Shown here in pieces: positions 1 to 12,702 of a stretch of DNA of 64,000 bases. How positions within the stretch are numbered: the stretch's first letter is position 1; each line of letters starts with the position of its first letter. The position numbers were made by a program, and so were the translations under genes. Origin of the DNA: Timema cristinae (Eukaryota; Arthropoda; Insecta; Phasmatodea; Timematidae); the NCBI GenBank assembly GCA_039000515.1, contig JBCFYV010000001.1, forward strand, positions 65,353,729-65,417,728, given 5' to 3'. The notes beneath the pieces were generated by a model that was given only the letters and a program-made list of their open reading frames with translations, was not told the DNA's origin and made no database searches.

Positions 1-1188
1 ACGTGAAAAATGCATTCCTACATGGAGACCTTTCTGAAGAGGTGTATATGAAGCAGCCACCTGGCTTCGTAACTGACAGCAACCTTGTTTGTAAGTTACA
101 CAAGACCCTCTATGGATTGAAGCAGGCACCACGGGAGTGGAATGCTAAACTTGACAAATTTGTGAATTCTCTTGGATTTAAGCAGTCTGTAAATGAAAAA
201 TGTATATATTTCGACTTCAGCAACAGCATAAAAACTTACCTTTTGGTTTACGTAGATGACATAATTTTGGCGGGAAACAATCTGCAGAAGTTGAATTACA
301 TCAAAACATATCTTATGTCAGAATTCGAGATGAAGGATCTTGGAGGTTTGCACAACTTTCTAGGTATAAAAATTGATCAGAAAACTGATGGTATGTCCCT
401 TAGCCAAACAGTCTACTTGAAGAAAGTTCTCAAGAAATTTGGTATGGAACAATGCAAACTGGTCAAGACACCGATGGAGGCAAAACCACCTATAATAACT
501 ACAACAGAATGCATAATCCAAAAAAAAAACCGTACCGTGAGCTTGTCGGTAGTTTGATGCATGTGATGCTCTACACTCGCCCTGATCTGAGCTTCTCAGT
601 GAATTTCTACAGCAGGTATCAGAGCAATGCAACAGAAGCTCACTGGATTGGACTCAAACGAATTCTACGATACATTCAAGGAACACTTGAAGTTGGTCTC
701 TTCTTTCCGAAGAACTGTGATGTCGACTTACGGGCCTATGTTGATGCGGACTGGGCCAATGACAGCAATGATCGTAAATCTACATCTGGGTATTTATTCC
801 AAGTTTATGGCGCCACTGTTGGTTGGACTACACGTAAGCAGACTACAGTTGCCCTTAGCTCGACGGAGTCAGAGTTTGTCTCCCTGTCAACCGCCTCATC
901 CGACCTACTCTGGTTGAGAAGACTGATCCAGGACTTTGGGATCACTCTAGAACCCACAAGGTGTATGAGGACAACCAGTCTTGCATAAGATGTTTGGATA
1001 AATGGGAACATCAAAGACTAAAGCATATTAATGTCAAATACAACTTTGTTCATGATTTGTATTTAAGTGGTGTTATTGATGTAATTTATCTGGAAACAAA
1101 TGAACAATGTGCTGACATTCTGACAAAGAGTTTGGTTGGAAATAAGTTTGATTACTTTTGTAATTATATTGGTTTAATCAAATGCTGA
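1..1188 (+). pseudogene. Copia-type LTR retrotransposon pol, 3' part (reverse transcriptase and RNase H), frameshifted
   Basis: This is the 3' half of a Ty1/copia polyprotein, cut by the window start. The first frame (3-557) holds the second half of the reverse transcriptase, with the LYGLKQAPREW motif and the catalytic YVDD at 249-260. The frame then shifts at an A-run at 520-529. The second frame (to 988) carries the end of the RT connection (RELVGSLMHVMLYTRPD) and the RNase H domain with YVDADWAND, STSGYLF and SSTESEF. A second one-base loss near 955-962 moves the frame again; the last part (961-1188) has EDNQSCI and the C-terminal ADILTK motif. Two frameshifts make this copy non-functional unless they are assembly errors, and the A-run shift is a plausible one. 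A polypurine tract and LTR edge follow at the expected place. Integrase and gag would lie upstream, outside the window. Confidence 0.93.
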
Positions 1189-1265
1189 TTCACTAGATTC
1201 TATTTGCATGTATTTAAGGGTACATGTAGGACTTTTTGCCTAATTTTTGTGGTTGTAGTTGAATT

Positions 1266-1290
1266 GAGGAGGAGTGTTAAAATATGCAAT
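1266..1290 (+). repeat. Copia polypurine tract and 5' edge of the 3' LTR
   Basis: A purine run GAGGAGGAG (1266-1274) sits 78 bases after the pol stop and is followed directly by TGTTAAAATATG, the TG start expected of an LTR. This is the usual priming site for plus-strand synthesis in Copia elements. I could not fix the 3' end of the LTR: without the 5' LTR for comparison no CA end or target duplication can be chosen. It probably ends somewhere before 1700. Confidence 0.6.
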
Positions 1291-2505
1291 TCTATGCAGG
1301 TATATTCTAGTTTAGGTTGGTACCATCGTTAGATGTGTTCGTTTTTTTTTTATCTAATCGGTGTCCATGCATATGAACCTGTGTAACAGTTGAGTCATGT
1401 TCTTAGTTACAGCATGTACTGTTAATTCTAAAACCAGTTATATCTTTTTTCTATAAACTTGTGTACTCTGACATATTTAGATCTGAATATTTTTTTAAAT
1501 CTTAAGTATACACATATATAAATCACATGAATACTAATATTTAATATCTATAGATGAATTAGTATTAATAAACAATTGTTGAATTGTGTTGATTTTAAGG
1601 AAACTTTAATAATTAATTTATATAGAGAGTATGCTTATACCTACGGTAAAATCCCAGCTTTATTAAATAGGTATAGTATTAACGATACTAAATTTTAATT
1701 TTCAAAATTTTATTTCAAAAAGTGTGGCCTAAAACTAGATTTGGAAAACGTTAAAATTGAAGTTTCTTACCCTCATAGCTCTTGAATAAAAATAGTTAAA
1801 AATAAATCTTTGGTGTGTAACATTTAATAGAATAAAACTCATTTGAATGACGAAAAAAAAATTCTGTACATATGGCTTTAATAATAAAACAACTATAACA
1901 TAACATAACAAAGCTTCAAATACTAATACAATTGCAAATCCGTTTCTAAAAATAATGAAAACGCTCAAATTTTCTTTTTTGTGGTGAATAATCTAGTTTT
2001 TTTTTAGATAAATACATTGCTTGTAGGTAGATAGAACTTTATTTGTGACTACAATTAAATAACTATTTAGTTAGGAAAGCGCACGGTACTGTTGCAGATG
2101 CTGCTGTCTGCTTATAGCTTTGTTTAACCATCCATATTTATTTAGTGAGTTTCAATACAAGAAAAGGTTTGTGGGGGATTGTTGTTTAGCCTGAAGTGTC
2201 GTAGATCTTTGGTTGTCATTTAATGGTGAAAGACTTTCATTTTGTAAGCATATTTTCATTAATTTTTGGCGTTTTAGCATTTTGTTCAAGAAGATGAATA
2301 GTGATTCAGAACAGTTTTGTAAACTTTTACCTAAAGTGGTATGTACTAAAGATTACTAAAGTTTATTCTGTGACTTCTATACTTTAACAAATTTTATATT
2401 ACGGAGCCTCTATACTTCTACATCCTTTCTATATAATAGATGTATCTGCAAACCCTGATTTCACCACCCGTATTAGTTTGTTGATAAGTGCATTTCATCT
2501 TTGAA
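1291..2505. other. LTR remainder and intergenic or 5' UTR sequence upstream of dsh
   Basis: AT-rich sequence with no supportable coding region. The first few hundred bases are probably the rest of the Copia LTR. The last few hundred may hold the dsh promoter and leader: there is a TATA-like ctatataata near 2429, but no initiator or splice site can be fixed from sequence alone. An in-frame TAA at 2485-2487 closes the dsh frame just upstream of its ATG. Confidence 0.5.
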
Positions 2506-4578
2506 ATGGAAGAAACCAAGATAATATACCACATAGATGACGAAGAAACTCCATATTTAGTTAAATTAACAATATCTCCTGAACGTGTTACATTAGCAGA
2601 TTTTAAGAATGTTCTTAATCGTCCAAATTATAAGTTCTTTTTTAAGTCGATGGATGACGATTTTGGTGTGGTTAAAGAAGAAATCGTAGACGATGAAGCC
2701 CACCTTCCATGTTTTAATGGTAGAGTGGTTTCTTGGTTAGTATCTGCAGATGGCAGCAATGTTTCTGATGGAACTTCACAATGCACAGATAGCATTGCTC
2801 ATGCTGATTTAAAGATTCCAGCCGATCGAACTGGAGACCTTCACATTAATCCTCTTCATGTTGGCCACACTAATGCTGAAGAAACTACATGTACAGAAAC
2901 AGAATCGATCATCAGTTCTCGTCAAGGCCACCTTAATTTACATAAAGGACCAAGGCATCATGACAAGTATACTAAGTACAGTGGATTGCGAATTAACGGT
3001 CATTCAAAACACCGAAGCGGCCATGGATACGAATCTTCTTCAATGATAAGTTCTGACCTTGAGACTACAAGTTTTTTGGAGTCTGAAGATGATGCATCTA
3101 GTAGAATCACTACCACAACAGGAAGAGCAACAAATCTTTCGGTGGACAGACAAACTTTAGGTACAGACCATAGTAGTGTGTCTCAATTGCACCTGGCCAG
3201 ACGACGTCCTCAGCGCAGAAGACGTCACCGAGCCCCTCCCGCCATATCTCGTACTTCTTCGTTTTCTTCTATCACCGACTCAACTATGTCTCTTAATATC
3301 ATCACAGTGACACTCAACATGGACACAGTCAACTTTCTTGGAATTAGTATTGTTGGACAAAGCAACAAAGGCGGAGACGGGGGTATTTATGTTGGTTCCA
3401 TCATGAAAGGAGGTGCTGTGGCGCTTGATGGCCGCATTGAACCTGGGGATATGATTTTGCAGGTTAATGATATCAATTTTGAGAACATGACCAATGATGA
3501 AGCAGTTCGTGTTCTGAGAGAGGTAGTTCAAAAACCAGGTCCGATTAAGTTGGTGGTTGCAAAATGTTGGGATCCAAACCCTAAAGGATACTTTACTATT
3601 CCTCGTACTGAGCCTGTAAGACCCATTGATCCAGGGGCCTGGGTTGCACATACAGCGGCTATAAGAGGAGAGTCGTTTCCTGTCAGACCGCCATCTGTGA
3701 CAACACTAACCTCCACCAGCTCTTCCATCACATCAAGTTTACCAGAAACAGAAAGACAGTTTGAAGACCTTCACTTATCCGTCAACACTGACATGCTAAC
3801 TATTGCGAGGGCTATGGCACGGCCAGATTCAGGTTTGGAAATCCGAGATCGCATGTGGCTAAAAATAACTATACCTAATGCCTTTATAGGTTGTGATGTT
3901 GTTGATTGGTTGAACACTCACGTAGAAGGCTTCCTCGATCGACGAGATGCTCGGAAATATGCTTCCCAGATGCTGAAAGCATGCTACATACGACATACGG
4001 TCAATAAAATTACTTTTTCAGAACAATGCTATTATATATTTGGAGATTTATGCACAGCGTTATCGTCTCTCAAGCTTGATGATGATTGTGCGTCACTCGA
4101 CCGAGATACGGTGGGGCCTTTGCCAGCCTCCAACACATTGCCATCCGCTTGGGGGGGCTCTCACATGCCCTACACACCTCACACTGGAACAGGGTACGCT
4201 CCAATGCCTTTCAACTACACCAACGAACCGTCGGTGTATGGCTACCCTTGTGACGACAGCGGGGGAAGTGGCTCCGGGGGAAGTAGTAACGGCTCGGAGC
4301 GTGTGTGCAAGGATGGACAAGTGGATCTCATCAAATCTGGAAGTTCGACAAGTGAAAGTGATGGAGCAGTTCCCGGACCAAAACCTTCTGGCCGTAAGTC
4401 TGGAGGTTCCCGATCTAGATCAAGTGGCTCCGAGCAGTCTGTAGCCACTGCTTCAACCACAGGTCCACAGTCCCAAACTCAACACCCTCTTCAACAAACA
4501 CAGGACTTGTCAGGTAGCAGGCAATCGTTCCGCATGGCAATGGGCAATCCTTGTGAATTTTTTGTTGACGTCATGTAA
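2506..4578 (+). CDS. dsh: Segment polarity protein dishevelled, complete and intronless
   Basis: 690-residue protein. Dishevelled is the cytoplasmic adaptor that links Frizzled receptors to the beta-catenin and planar-cell-polarity branches of Wnt signalling. Visible domains in order: DIX at residues 1-82, starting [20 protein letters not shown] and containing [10 protein letters not shown] (polymerisation surface); a basic and serine-rich stretch at 232-262 ([10 protein letters not shown], then SRTSSFSSI); PDZ at about 265-352, with the FLGISIVGQ carboxylate-binding loop; DEP at about 425-515 with [11 protein letters not shown], whose lysine (453) matches the polarity-critical DEP lysine of fly Dsh; then a Gly/Ser-rich tail ending in the family's conserved FFVDVM. 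The ATG at 2506 is chosen because it starts the canonical MEETK and an in-frame TAA lies 21 bases upstream. The frame is uninterrupted with no introns. AATAAA overlaps the stop (4578-4583), too close to be an obvious poly(A) signal. No poly(A) tail or flanking duplication suggests a retrocopy, but that is not excluded. Confidence 0.97.
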   Translation: MEETKIIYHIDDEETPYLVKLTISPERVTLADFKNVLNRPNYKFFFKSMDDDFGVVKEEIVDDEAHLPCFNGRVVSWLVSADGSNVSDGTSQCTDSIAHADLKIPADRTGDLHINPLHVGHTNAEETTCTETESIISSRQGHLNLHKGPRHHDKYTKYSGLRINGHSKHRSGHGYESSSMISSDLETTSFLESEDDASSRITTTTGRATNLSVDRQTLGTDHSSVSQLHLARRRPQRRRRHRAPPAISRTSSFSSITDSTMSLNIITVTLNMDTVNFLGISIVGQSNKGGDGGIYVGSIMKGGAVALDGRIEPGDMILQVNDINFENMTNDEAVRVLREVVQKPGPIKLVVAKCWDPNPKGYFTIPRTEPVRPIDPGAWVAHTAAIRGESFPVRPPSVTTLTSTSSSITSSLPETERQFEDLHLSVNTDMLTIARAMARPDSGLEIRDRMWLKITIPNAFIGCDVVDWLNTHVEGFLDRRDARKYASQMLKACYIRHTVNKITFSEQCYYIFGDLCTALSSLKLDDDCASLDRDTVGPLPASNTLPSAWGGSHMPYTPHTGTGYAPMPFNYTNEPSVYGYPCDDSGGSGSGGSSNGSERVCKDGQVDLIKSGSSTSESDGAVPGPKPSGRKSGGSRSRSSGSEQSVATASTTGPQSQTQHPLQQTQDLSGSRQSFRMAMGNPCEFFVDVM

Positions 4579-5098
4579 ATAAAGGGAAAACTGTACAATC
4601 GTGTATAGGCCACTGAATATTATAAAATACTGTTTTGAATGTCATGTTGGTTAGTGTAATATTCTAGTGGACCTTCCATAGATAGGTTGTGTGAAACTTT
4701 CAATTTCTTCTCTAATATCATTCTTGTGTCACTGTGCTGTATGTTAGTTCATCTTTGTTTAGATTTTATTCTGGGTTGCAGCCTTGTTTAGGCCTGTTAG
4801 CAGAGATATTCAGCCATATTCCACTCGAGCTGTGTGTCTTCTCTGAAGACCACAAACTTATGAATGCTCTCTCCAGAAAAGTTGGCTAGTCGGGTGGTAT
4901 TGAGGTGAGGGCAGTAGAATAGTTTGGAATAGTTGCTGATTGGTGCAACAAACATTGATTTTAGCAGCCGTTTGAAACATCCTGGGGATAACACATATAT
5001 CAGATGTACAGTAACTAAACCAACCTCTAGTTAAGTTACCAGTAATACAATATAGGTATCTCAAATGATGTAACTATCATATTTTCATATATCTTCTA
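4579..5098. other. dsh 3' UTR and downstream sequence
   Basis: No coding region, RNA gene or repeat recognised. This interval should hold the dsh 3' UTR; apart from the AATAAA overlapping the stop codon, no clear poly(A) signal was seen. Confidence 0.45.
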
Positions 5099-5159
5099 AA
5101 GTGAGCTCTAATTCCTAGTAGATCTAATAGAATCTCTAGGTACTGATTAGACCTCACTT
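5099..5159. repeat. Imperfect inverted repeat (hairpin), about 61 bp
   Basis: Left arm 5099-5123 (begins AAGTGAGCTCTAAT) is complementary to the right arm 5131-5159 (ends GATTAGACCTCACTT), with a 7-base loop and a few mismatches plus a short bulge. It could be a small foldback element or the remnant of a MITE. No target duplication was identified. Confidence 0.55.
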
Positions 5160-5223
5160 ATTTATACAAATTAAAGTCAATATAAATACTCCTTTTAACC
5201 TCAGATTAACTCTAAATGAGGCT

Positions 5224-5579
5224 ATCTGTAGTGACAACATAGGAGGAATGTGTTGTAATGTAAGCTTGTTGTTTGAACACATTCATTGTCATTGATCAAG
5301 TTTTAATTTATCACAGTAACTATCGTTGCTATACTATATATACCCTCACAGTGTTAGCTAGAGCGATCAACGTAAATAGAGGGTGTCATCTGGTCAGCAC
5401 AGCCAGCCCTTCGGCTGTTAATCTCGGTCTTCTAAACTGGAACTGCTATTTCTTTATTCGAGTAGCTCCTCCATACCCACTTCACAGATACATTCAGGGA
5501 GAGCCAGTGATCGAACCTGAGACCTATGGATTTGTAGCCAGGAACTAACTAAACCACAGAGGAGACCCTTAGCTTGGGA
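5224..5579 (-). mobile_element. tRNA-headed SINE (family 2) with 12-bp target site duplication
   Basis: A 356-bp insertion flanked by perfect direct repeats CTAAATGAGGCT (5212-5223 and 5580-5591). On the minus strand the head begins near 5570 with an A-box-like TGTGGTTTAGTTAGT and a B-box GGTTCGATCAC, the internal pol III promoter of a tRNA-derived SINE. The body and 3' tail run toward 5224. The intact duplication shows a relatively recent retroposition. The B-box context (ggtctcaggttcgat) is shared with the SINE-like copy near 47620, so these probably form one family distinct from the one at 10965. Confidence 0.8.
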
Positions 5580-5591
5580 CTAAATGAGGCT

Positions 5592-8177
5592 GTAACCATG
5601 ATTTGATTAGTTTTCGTCTGGCTATCTTCATGTAAGTTTTGTAAGGCTGCTTTAATTATAAATAGATTTCACTTCATTAGAGATTATTGCTGTTTTCTCT
5701 TAATTCTCTTAAACTGAAGTTTTTATTTTGCATCAATAACAGATTGATTTGTTAAACATGGTTGGCCATTTATTGTTAGAACATCAAATTAACTGACTTG
5801 GGGAAACGATCTTTACATTTAGAAAAGTTCTCGCCCCTGCCAAGATGTAGCCTGGTTAAATGAACCAGCCAATCACAAAACAACGCTAGGAACACCCTAG
5901 AAAAGGTGACTCTTTGTGTCTGAAGACATTCTTTTTGGCTGCCATTACACACAACTCTGACAAATGCTTTGTATACATTGGTGATGTTTCTGTACTTAAT
6001 TCAGTACTGAATTCTAAATTGAGCAGTGATTTCCCTCGCTCTCTCAAACAAATGTTAGCTCAAATATCTCTGTCTGAATAAAAAGTTTGAGGGGCCATTT
6101 AAATGTATCTAATAGATAAACTTAGTAATAGTCATAATTTAAAAAATAGGTTACAATAGATTTTTTCAAAACAAAATGTTCATTAAACCCTTAAGTCCTA
6201 CATTTACAAACCATTTTCTGTAAGTAATTCTATTTTTGTTTGTTGCAACATGCCTAAATACTTAGGCTACTACAAACCAATAACCATGACCTTGTGAATG
6301 TGTGTTATCGTAGGTAGCTAATTATGTTTATTTCATGATGTTGCCATCATTATTTCATTAAAGTCTTTACCAAACTAAGTTCTATGACACAGTCAAGTCA
6401 CCACGAGTGGCGGTAAGTGGCAGCTTGGAAGAGTTACCAGATCTACTCTCGTGTAACATGTGCTGAGTTGTCACTTTTGTAAGTCCAACCTTTCTCAACA
6501 AACTATTTGTTTTGAATTAAGTTTTTGTTTTTTCATTATTAAAGCACTAACTTATGAAAATAACCATTTGGATGTTTCTTTAGTGTGGTCCGTGGTTAAT
6601 TTAAAAGTGCTTTACAAACTTTAGCTTCTAAAAGGCTTCACTATCTTCACAAATTATGATGGTGAACCAAACTAAAGGAGGGAAGTTGATGACGTCAAAC
6701 AAATCGTGTTCATGTGCATCTACAGTTTACAAAAAATAAAAATGTTTTGAATGGTGTGAATATATTACTTTTTAGTTTATTATTATTTCATGCACTACAC
6801 AATCTCTTGTTGCCACAAAAAATAAAATGGTTTGGTTCATATTTTTTGTTTATTCATAAGTTAAGAAAAAGCCAACTAGCCTATACAGTATTCCATCATT
6901 AGGGAAGTATTATTAGAAATATTTACCAACAGTCTAGAATATACAATATTAACTATCTACACATTAGTGACTTACAACCAATATTTGTAATAAAAATCTT
7001 TCTAATTGTCAATTACCACCACTCCAGGTATGAACCATGGAACTCGTACAAAGAGGTGCTGAACTTTAAACCAATAGGAGTATATTATGTAAATGGTTCT
7101 TAATCCAAGATAATAAATGTGTACTTTGATACATTTGTGTGAGATTCAGACCCCTACGTGACATGCTGACATGCTACGGTCAATAGCTTCCCACTTGAGT
7201 TGTTTTAAGTGACAATATCCAGACTAGCGTTCATACGGCCTATAGTAATGAGAGAGTTTAAAGTTGAATGCATAGCTCAGTTCAAATTGACAAACAGATG
7301 AACTGCTTTGTTTGTTGTTTCTTGAGCTTCATGAAATAGAGAATAAATATCAATATGTTGGGGGTTTTAATCTCTACCACAGGGTGTGTCATAATATACG
7401 TGGATGAATATTATCTATAAGTATTATGTTTATTTAAAATACTTGCATTGTTTAAATGTCTTACATTGATTTTCAAACAACTTATAGCCAGACCCAAACG
7501 ATAAACACATAATTTATTAGGCACAGCAAGTTTGCTAGGACCATAAAGAAACATATTTTTTATGCCTCATTGTAGGTAGGCCTAAAGGCCTAACCTCATT
7601 TCTTCTGTCGGTCAAAATTTAACTACAAATATAGAACCTAATTGTGTGTCATTGTTTATCCTTAGATGTTCATATAATGCCTGTCCCTCTGGAATAAGTA
7701 GGTTGTGTGTGCTAGGGAAACATTGTGTATTTAACATGCGTAACTTCTCAGACATCACTTTACTGGACACTGAACTAATTGCTCTGTGGAACATTATTTT
7801 TATGGTGTTATTTATTGAGTCTACGATTGTATATAAATATTGTATTTCAGAACTCAACATTAAATAAATATAAAACATTATGTCAGAACATTGACAAGTG
7901 TAAACTTATCCTGTTAGTCTTCTTTGCTGTGGAGGAAGAATTTTCTAATTTTCTTTTAAAATTTTGGTTTCTCTGTTTCACCTGTCATTAGAATAATACA
8001 CACATTGACTCATTTCCTTGGACCAAGGATGTAAAATAAAGTATTGATTCTTTACGAATATCAATATTTTCCTTTCAATACTAGTATCTTTTTACTTGAT
8101 ACTTTTTTCCTATACTTTTACTGATATTAGTACTCACACTCTGGTATCGGATCGATATTGAAAGAAATGATGTCTTC
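5592..8177. other. Intergenic, no recognised feature
   Basis: About 2.6 kb of AT-rich sequence. Short open frames occur but none has a recognisable domain or codon pattern, and those between 6714 and 7991 overlap on both strands like chance frames. No RNA gene or clear mobile element seen. Confidence 0.5.
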
Positions 8178-10568
8178 ACTAGGGTGGACAGTGGAGGGAG
8201 AACAAATGAAACTGTTTATCAACTCTCACTCATGCTGGGACTAAATGTTTACTAGGGTGGACAGTGGAGGGAGAACAAATGACACTGTTTATCAACTCTC
8301 ACTCATGCTGGGACTAAATGTTTACTAGGGTGGACTGTGGAGGGAGAACAAATGACACTGTTTATCAACTCTCACTCATGCTGGGACTGAATGTTTACTA
8401 GGGTGGACAGTGGAGGGAGAACAAATGACACTGTTTATCAACTCTCACTCATGCTGGGACTAAATGTTTACTAGGGTGGACTGTGGAGGGAGAACAAATG
8501 ACACTGTTTATCAACTCTCACTCATGCTGGGACTAAATGTTTACTAGGGTGGACAGTGGAGGGAGAACAAATGAAACTGTTTATCAACTCTCACTCATGC
8601 TGGGACTAAATGTTTACTACGGTGGACTGTAGAGGGAGAACAAATGACACTGTTTATCAACTCTCACTCATGCTGGGACTGAATGTTTACTAGGGTGGAC
8701 AATGGAGGGAGAACAAATGACACTGTTTATCAACTCTCACTCATGCTGGGACTAAATGTTTACTACGGTGGACAGTGGAGGGAGAACAAATGACACTGTT
8801 TATCAGCTCTCACTCATGCTGGGACTAAATGTTTACTAGGGTGGACAGTGGAGGGGGAACAAATGACACTGTTTATCAACTCTCACTCATGCTGGGACTG
8901 AATGTTTACTAGGGTGGACAATGGAGGGAGAACAAATGACACTGTTTATCAACTCTCACTCATGCTGGGACTAAATGTTTACTAGGGTGGACTGTGGAGG
9001 GGGAACAAATGACACTGTTTATCAACTCTCACTCATGCTGGGACTAAATGTTTACTAGGGTGGACTGTGGAGGGAGAACAAATGACACTGTTTATCAACT
9101 CTCACTCATGCTGGGACTAAATGTTTACTAGGGTGGACAGTGGAGGGAGAACAAATGACACTGTTTATCAACTCTCACTCATGCTGGGACTAAATGTTTA
9201 CTAGGGTGGACAGTGGAGGGAGAACAAATGACACTGTTTATCAACTCTCACTCATGCTGGGACTAAATGTTTACTAGGGTGGACAGTGGAGGGAGAACAA
9301 ATGACACTGTTTATCAACTCTCACTCATGCTGGGACTGAATGTTTACTAGGGTGGACAATGGAGGGAGAACAAATGACACTGTTTATCAACTCTCACTCA
9401 TGCTGGGACTAAATGTTTACTACGGTGGACTGTAGAGGGAGAACAAATGACACTGTTTATCAACTCTCACTCATGCTGGGACTAAATGTTTACTAGGGTG
9501 GACAGTGGAGGGAGAACAAATGACACTGTTTATCAACTCTCACTCATGCTGGGACTAAATGTTTACTAGGGTGGACAGTGGAGGGAGAACAAATGACACT
9601 GTTTATCAACTCTCACTCATGCTGGGACTGAATGTTTACTAGGGTGGACAATGGAGGGAGAACAAATGACACTGTTTATCAACTCTCACTCATGCTGGGA
9701 CTAAATGTTTACTACGGTGGACTGTAGAGGGAGAACAAATGACACTGTTTATCAACTCTCACTCATGCTGGGACTAAATGTTTACTACGGTGGACTGTAG
9801 AGGGAGAACAAATGACACTGTTTATCAACTCTCACTCATGCTGGGACTAAATGTTTACTAGGGTGGACAGTGGAGGGAGAACAAATGACACTGTTTATCA
9901 ACTCTCACTCATGCTGGGACTAAATGTTTACTAGGGTGGACAGTGGAGGGAGAACAAATGACACTGTTTATCAACTCTCACTCATGCTGGACTAAATGTT
10001 TACTAGGGTGGACAGTGGAGGGAGAACAAATGACACTGTTTATCAACTCTCACTCATGCTGGGACTAAATGTTTACTAGGGTGGACAGTGGAGGGAGAAC
10101 AAATGACACTGTTTATCAACTCTCACTCATGCTGGGACTAAATGTTTACTAGGGTGGACAGTGGAGGGAGAACAAATGACACTGTTTATCAACTCTCACT
10201 CATGCTGGGACTAAATGTTTACTAGGGTGGACAGTGGAGGGAGAACAAATGACACTGTTTATCAACTCTCACTCATGCTGGGACTAAATGTTTACTAGGG
10301 TGGACAGTGGAGGGAGAACAAATGACACTGTTTATCAACTCTCACTCATGCTGGGACTAAATGTTTACTAGGGTGGACAGTGGAGGGAGAACAAATGACA
10401 CTGTTTATCAACTCTCACTCATGCTGGGACTAAATGTTTACTAGGGTGGACAGTGGAGGGAGAACAAATGACACTGTTTATCAACTCTCACTCATGCTGG
10501 GACTAAATGTTTACTAGGGTGGACAGTGGAGGGAGAACAAATGACACTGTTTATCAACTCTCACTCAT
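8178..10568. repeat. Minisatellite, 73-bp unit, about 33 copies
   Basis: Head-to-tail copies with an exact 73-bp period (successive actagggtgg starts at 8178, 8251, 8324 and so on). Each unit contains a purine-rich core (ggtggacagtggagggag), acactgtttatcaactctc and catgctgggactaaatg. One unit near 9989 lacks one base. Variants (GACTGAATG linked to GGACAATGG; ACGGTGGACTGTAG) are confined to the left two thirds, while the last eight or so units are nearly identical, as expected of recent expansion at the right end. It breaks off inside a unit at 10568. Confidence 0.98.
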
Positions 10569-10964
10569 TTTCTGCAACCCTAGAGTTCAATCTCTCATAA
10601 TATAACTGTTTATCAATAGGCCTGCAGTAGTCTGACAAGGAGAGGAGACCAGTCTACTACCCCTTCCTTTATCATTGAACACCAATACAAACTAAACAAA
10701 AGAAGCTTTTGTATAACTCAATGAACTGACAAGGTGCTCAAAGCAGCCAAGCAGAAAAGTTAATGCCATCATCAATTCTGATATTGTTTGTTAATAGTTA
10801 TCTTGGTAAGAGTATTTAAGCCGAATGTAGTTAAAAATGGCATCTCCTGGAAGTGAATTATGGAAGTTTTTTTAAGAAGTTGGCTAGTGGAAAAGCATCT
10901 TATAAAATTTGTTTTAAAATTTTAAAAAACTATTTTAATTTTCAGTGTTTAAATAAAAATGGAC
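10569..10964. other. Intergenic, no recognised feature
   Basis: About 400 bp between the 73-bp array and a SINE. Nothing coding or repetitive recognised. Confidence 0.45.
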
Positions 10965-11227
<263 letters not shown>

Positions 11228-11264
11228 AATACAGTTAAGATGAAAAATTCGAGATTTGTTTTAG

Positions 11265-11500
11265 CCCCGCGTCTTATTACCTGTTCAGATTATACACCTA
11301 TGTACCAATTACACTAATGTATTATGGATTAGGAAAACTTAATTTAGAGGAAATGCACCAGCATTTTCATGGTGGGAGAGTGTGAAATAATTTAGGAAGA
11401 CCAACCTCAGTGGACCCGAGAGGGATTGAACCCTGATCTCATCTTGGGCAGCCTAGTCCAATACGAGATTGGCACGATTCTTTGAATACCACATATCCCT
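11265..11500 (-). mobile_element. tRNA-headed SINE (family 1), inverted neighbour copy
   Basis: On the minus strand this ends with the family-1 3' module (gtgtataatctgaacagg, taataagacgcg at 11270-11305). The B-box region reads agggttcaatccctc (about 11413-11427 on the plus strand as its complement). Its tail faces the tail of the copy at 10965, with only about 40 bp between, giving a tail-to-tail inverted pair. Confidence 0.72.
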
Positions 11501-12702
11501 ACCTTGGACAACGTTACAGCTGTGGCAATAATTATTATCAGCCTTTAAAAGGGCCAACTGATACAATGAAAAAAGAATGGGTAGACTTTGGATTCTAATG
11601 AAATTGGGCAAAGTTGTTATTCATACAAACCTATGTACACATTTTCCCTTCATTACTGTTTTTGAGCTCCACATTTCAAAATTTCATTAAAGGGGTGTTT
11701 TGAGATTCACCATCCAAAATGTTATGTTTAATTTCTTCGGTTAGAAATATTGTAAAGAAATTAAATTAAAATCTTTTGTAGATTTTTTATTGGGCATTAA
11801 AATGATATATATATCACATGGCCATATTAGTGCATTTTAAAAGTTCAAGGCCTTATTCACTCATTGTTATGCATGCATACATTTATTTTTAATAATATTG
11901 GGGTCATCAAAATGATACCACGACGAAGCTTCTCATCATGATAAACTTTAAATAACTAATTTGTAAATTCACCAAAATGAATTTGTCCTCAATAGCCTGG
12001 ATTTTAATAAAGAATAAAAAATATTGCATTAAAAACCCTCAAGAATTTATATATTTTTCTTTTATATTGTGTTTAAGATGCTAATGGCAATATTTAAAAT
12101 ATACATACTTCAAATAATATAAAGAAATGAAACATGATATAAATTAAAACATTAACTCATATTATATTCCTGTGTAAAATTCACTTTCGTTGATAATTTT
12201 TCAAACCATTATTTGCATGATTTATTACCTTGTTGGTCAGTGTGTAGGTTCGTCCAGTTGTTGCTGTTGGTTAAACCAATTTTGAGAGAAACAGGGAGTT
12301 TGTTTGGTCTCAGTGGGAACACAAAAGATGGTTTGGGTCTATCTGGATAGATCTGGATCTGCTTAACTTCACGCTGATAATTCTATTCTTAAAACCTGAT
12401 CCAACCACCATCGGTTTTCGTATTCACGTGTAACAAGTCTGGTTATTGTGTCCATTTCCAATCTGTACACTTTCATCACCAGTCAAATAATATTTATGTA
12501 TCTAATAACAAACCGAATATGTTTTTGCCTACACACAGTTTCTTGATTCAACCATAAAACAATATAGTTTTTGTGTCTCAGGAACTGTCGAGTAGAAATC
12601 CCACTCTTTCACTACTTTTCTTGCCATTTTGCTGCTAATATATTAAGGGCATTGTCATTGGTCGCTGGAAGTGGAGTGTCGCGTCAGTGCAAGCCCCTAG
12701 TT
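11501..12702. other. Intergenic, no recognised feature
   Basis: AT-rich sequence with no supportable gene. It adjoins the left inverted repeat of the 4-kb element; part may be older repeat sequence that I do not recognise. Confidence 0.45.

Noticed and set aside
2488..2505. Upstream start for dsh at 2488
   Set aside because: The codon there is GTG; the first ATG in the frame (2506) begins the conserved MEETK.
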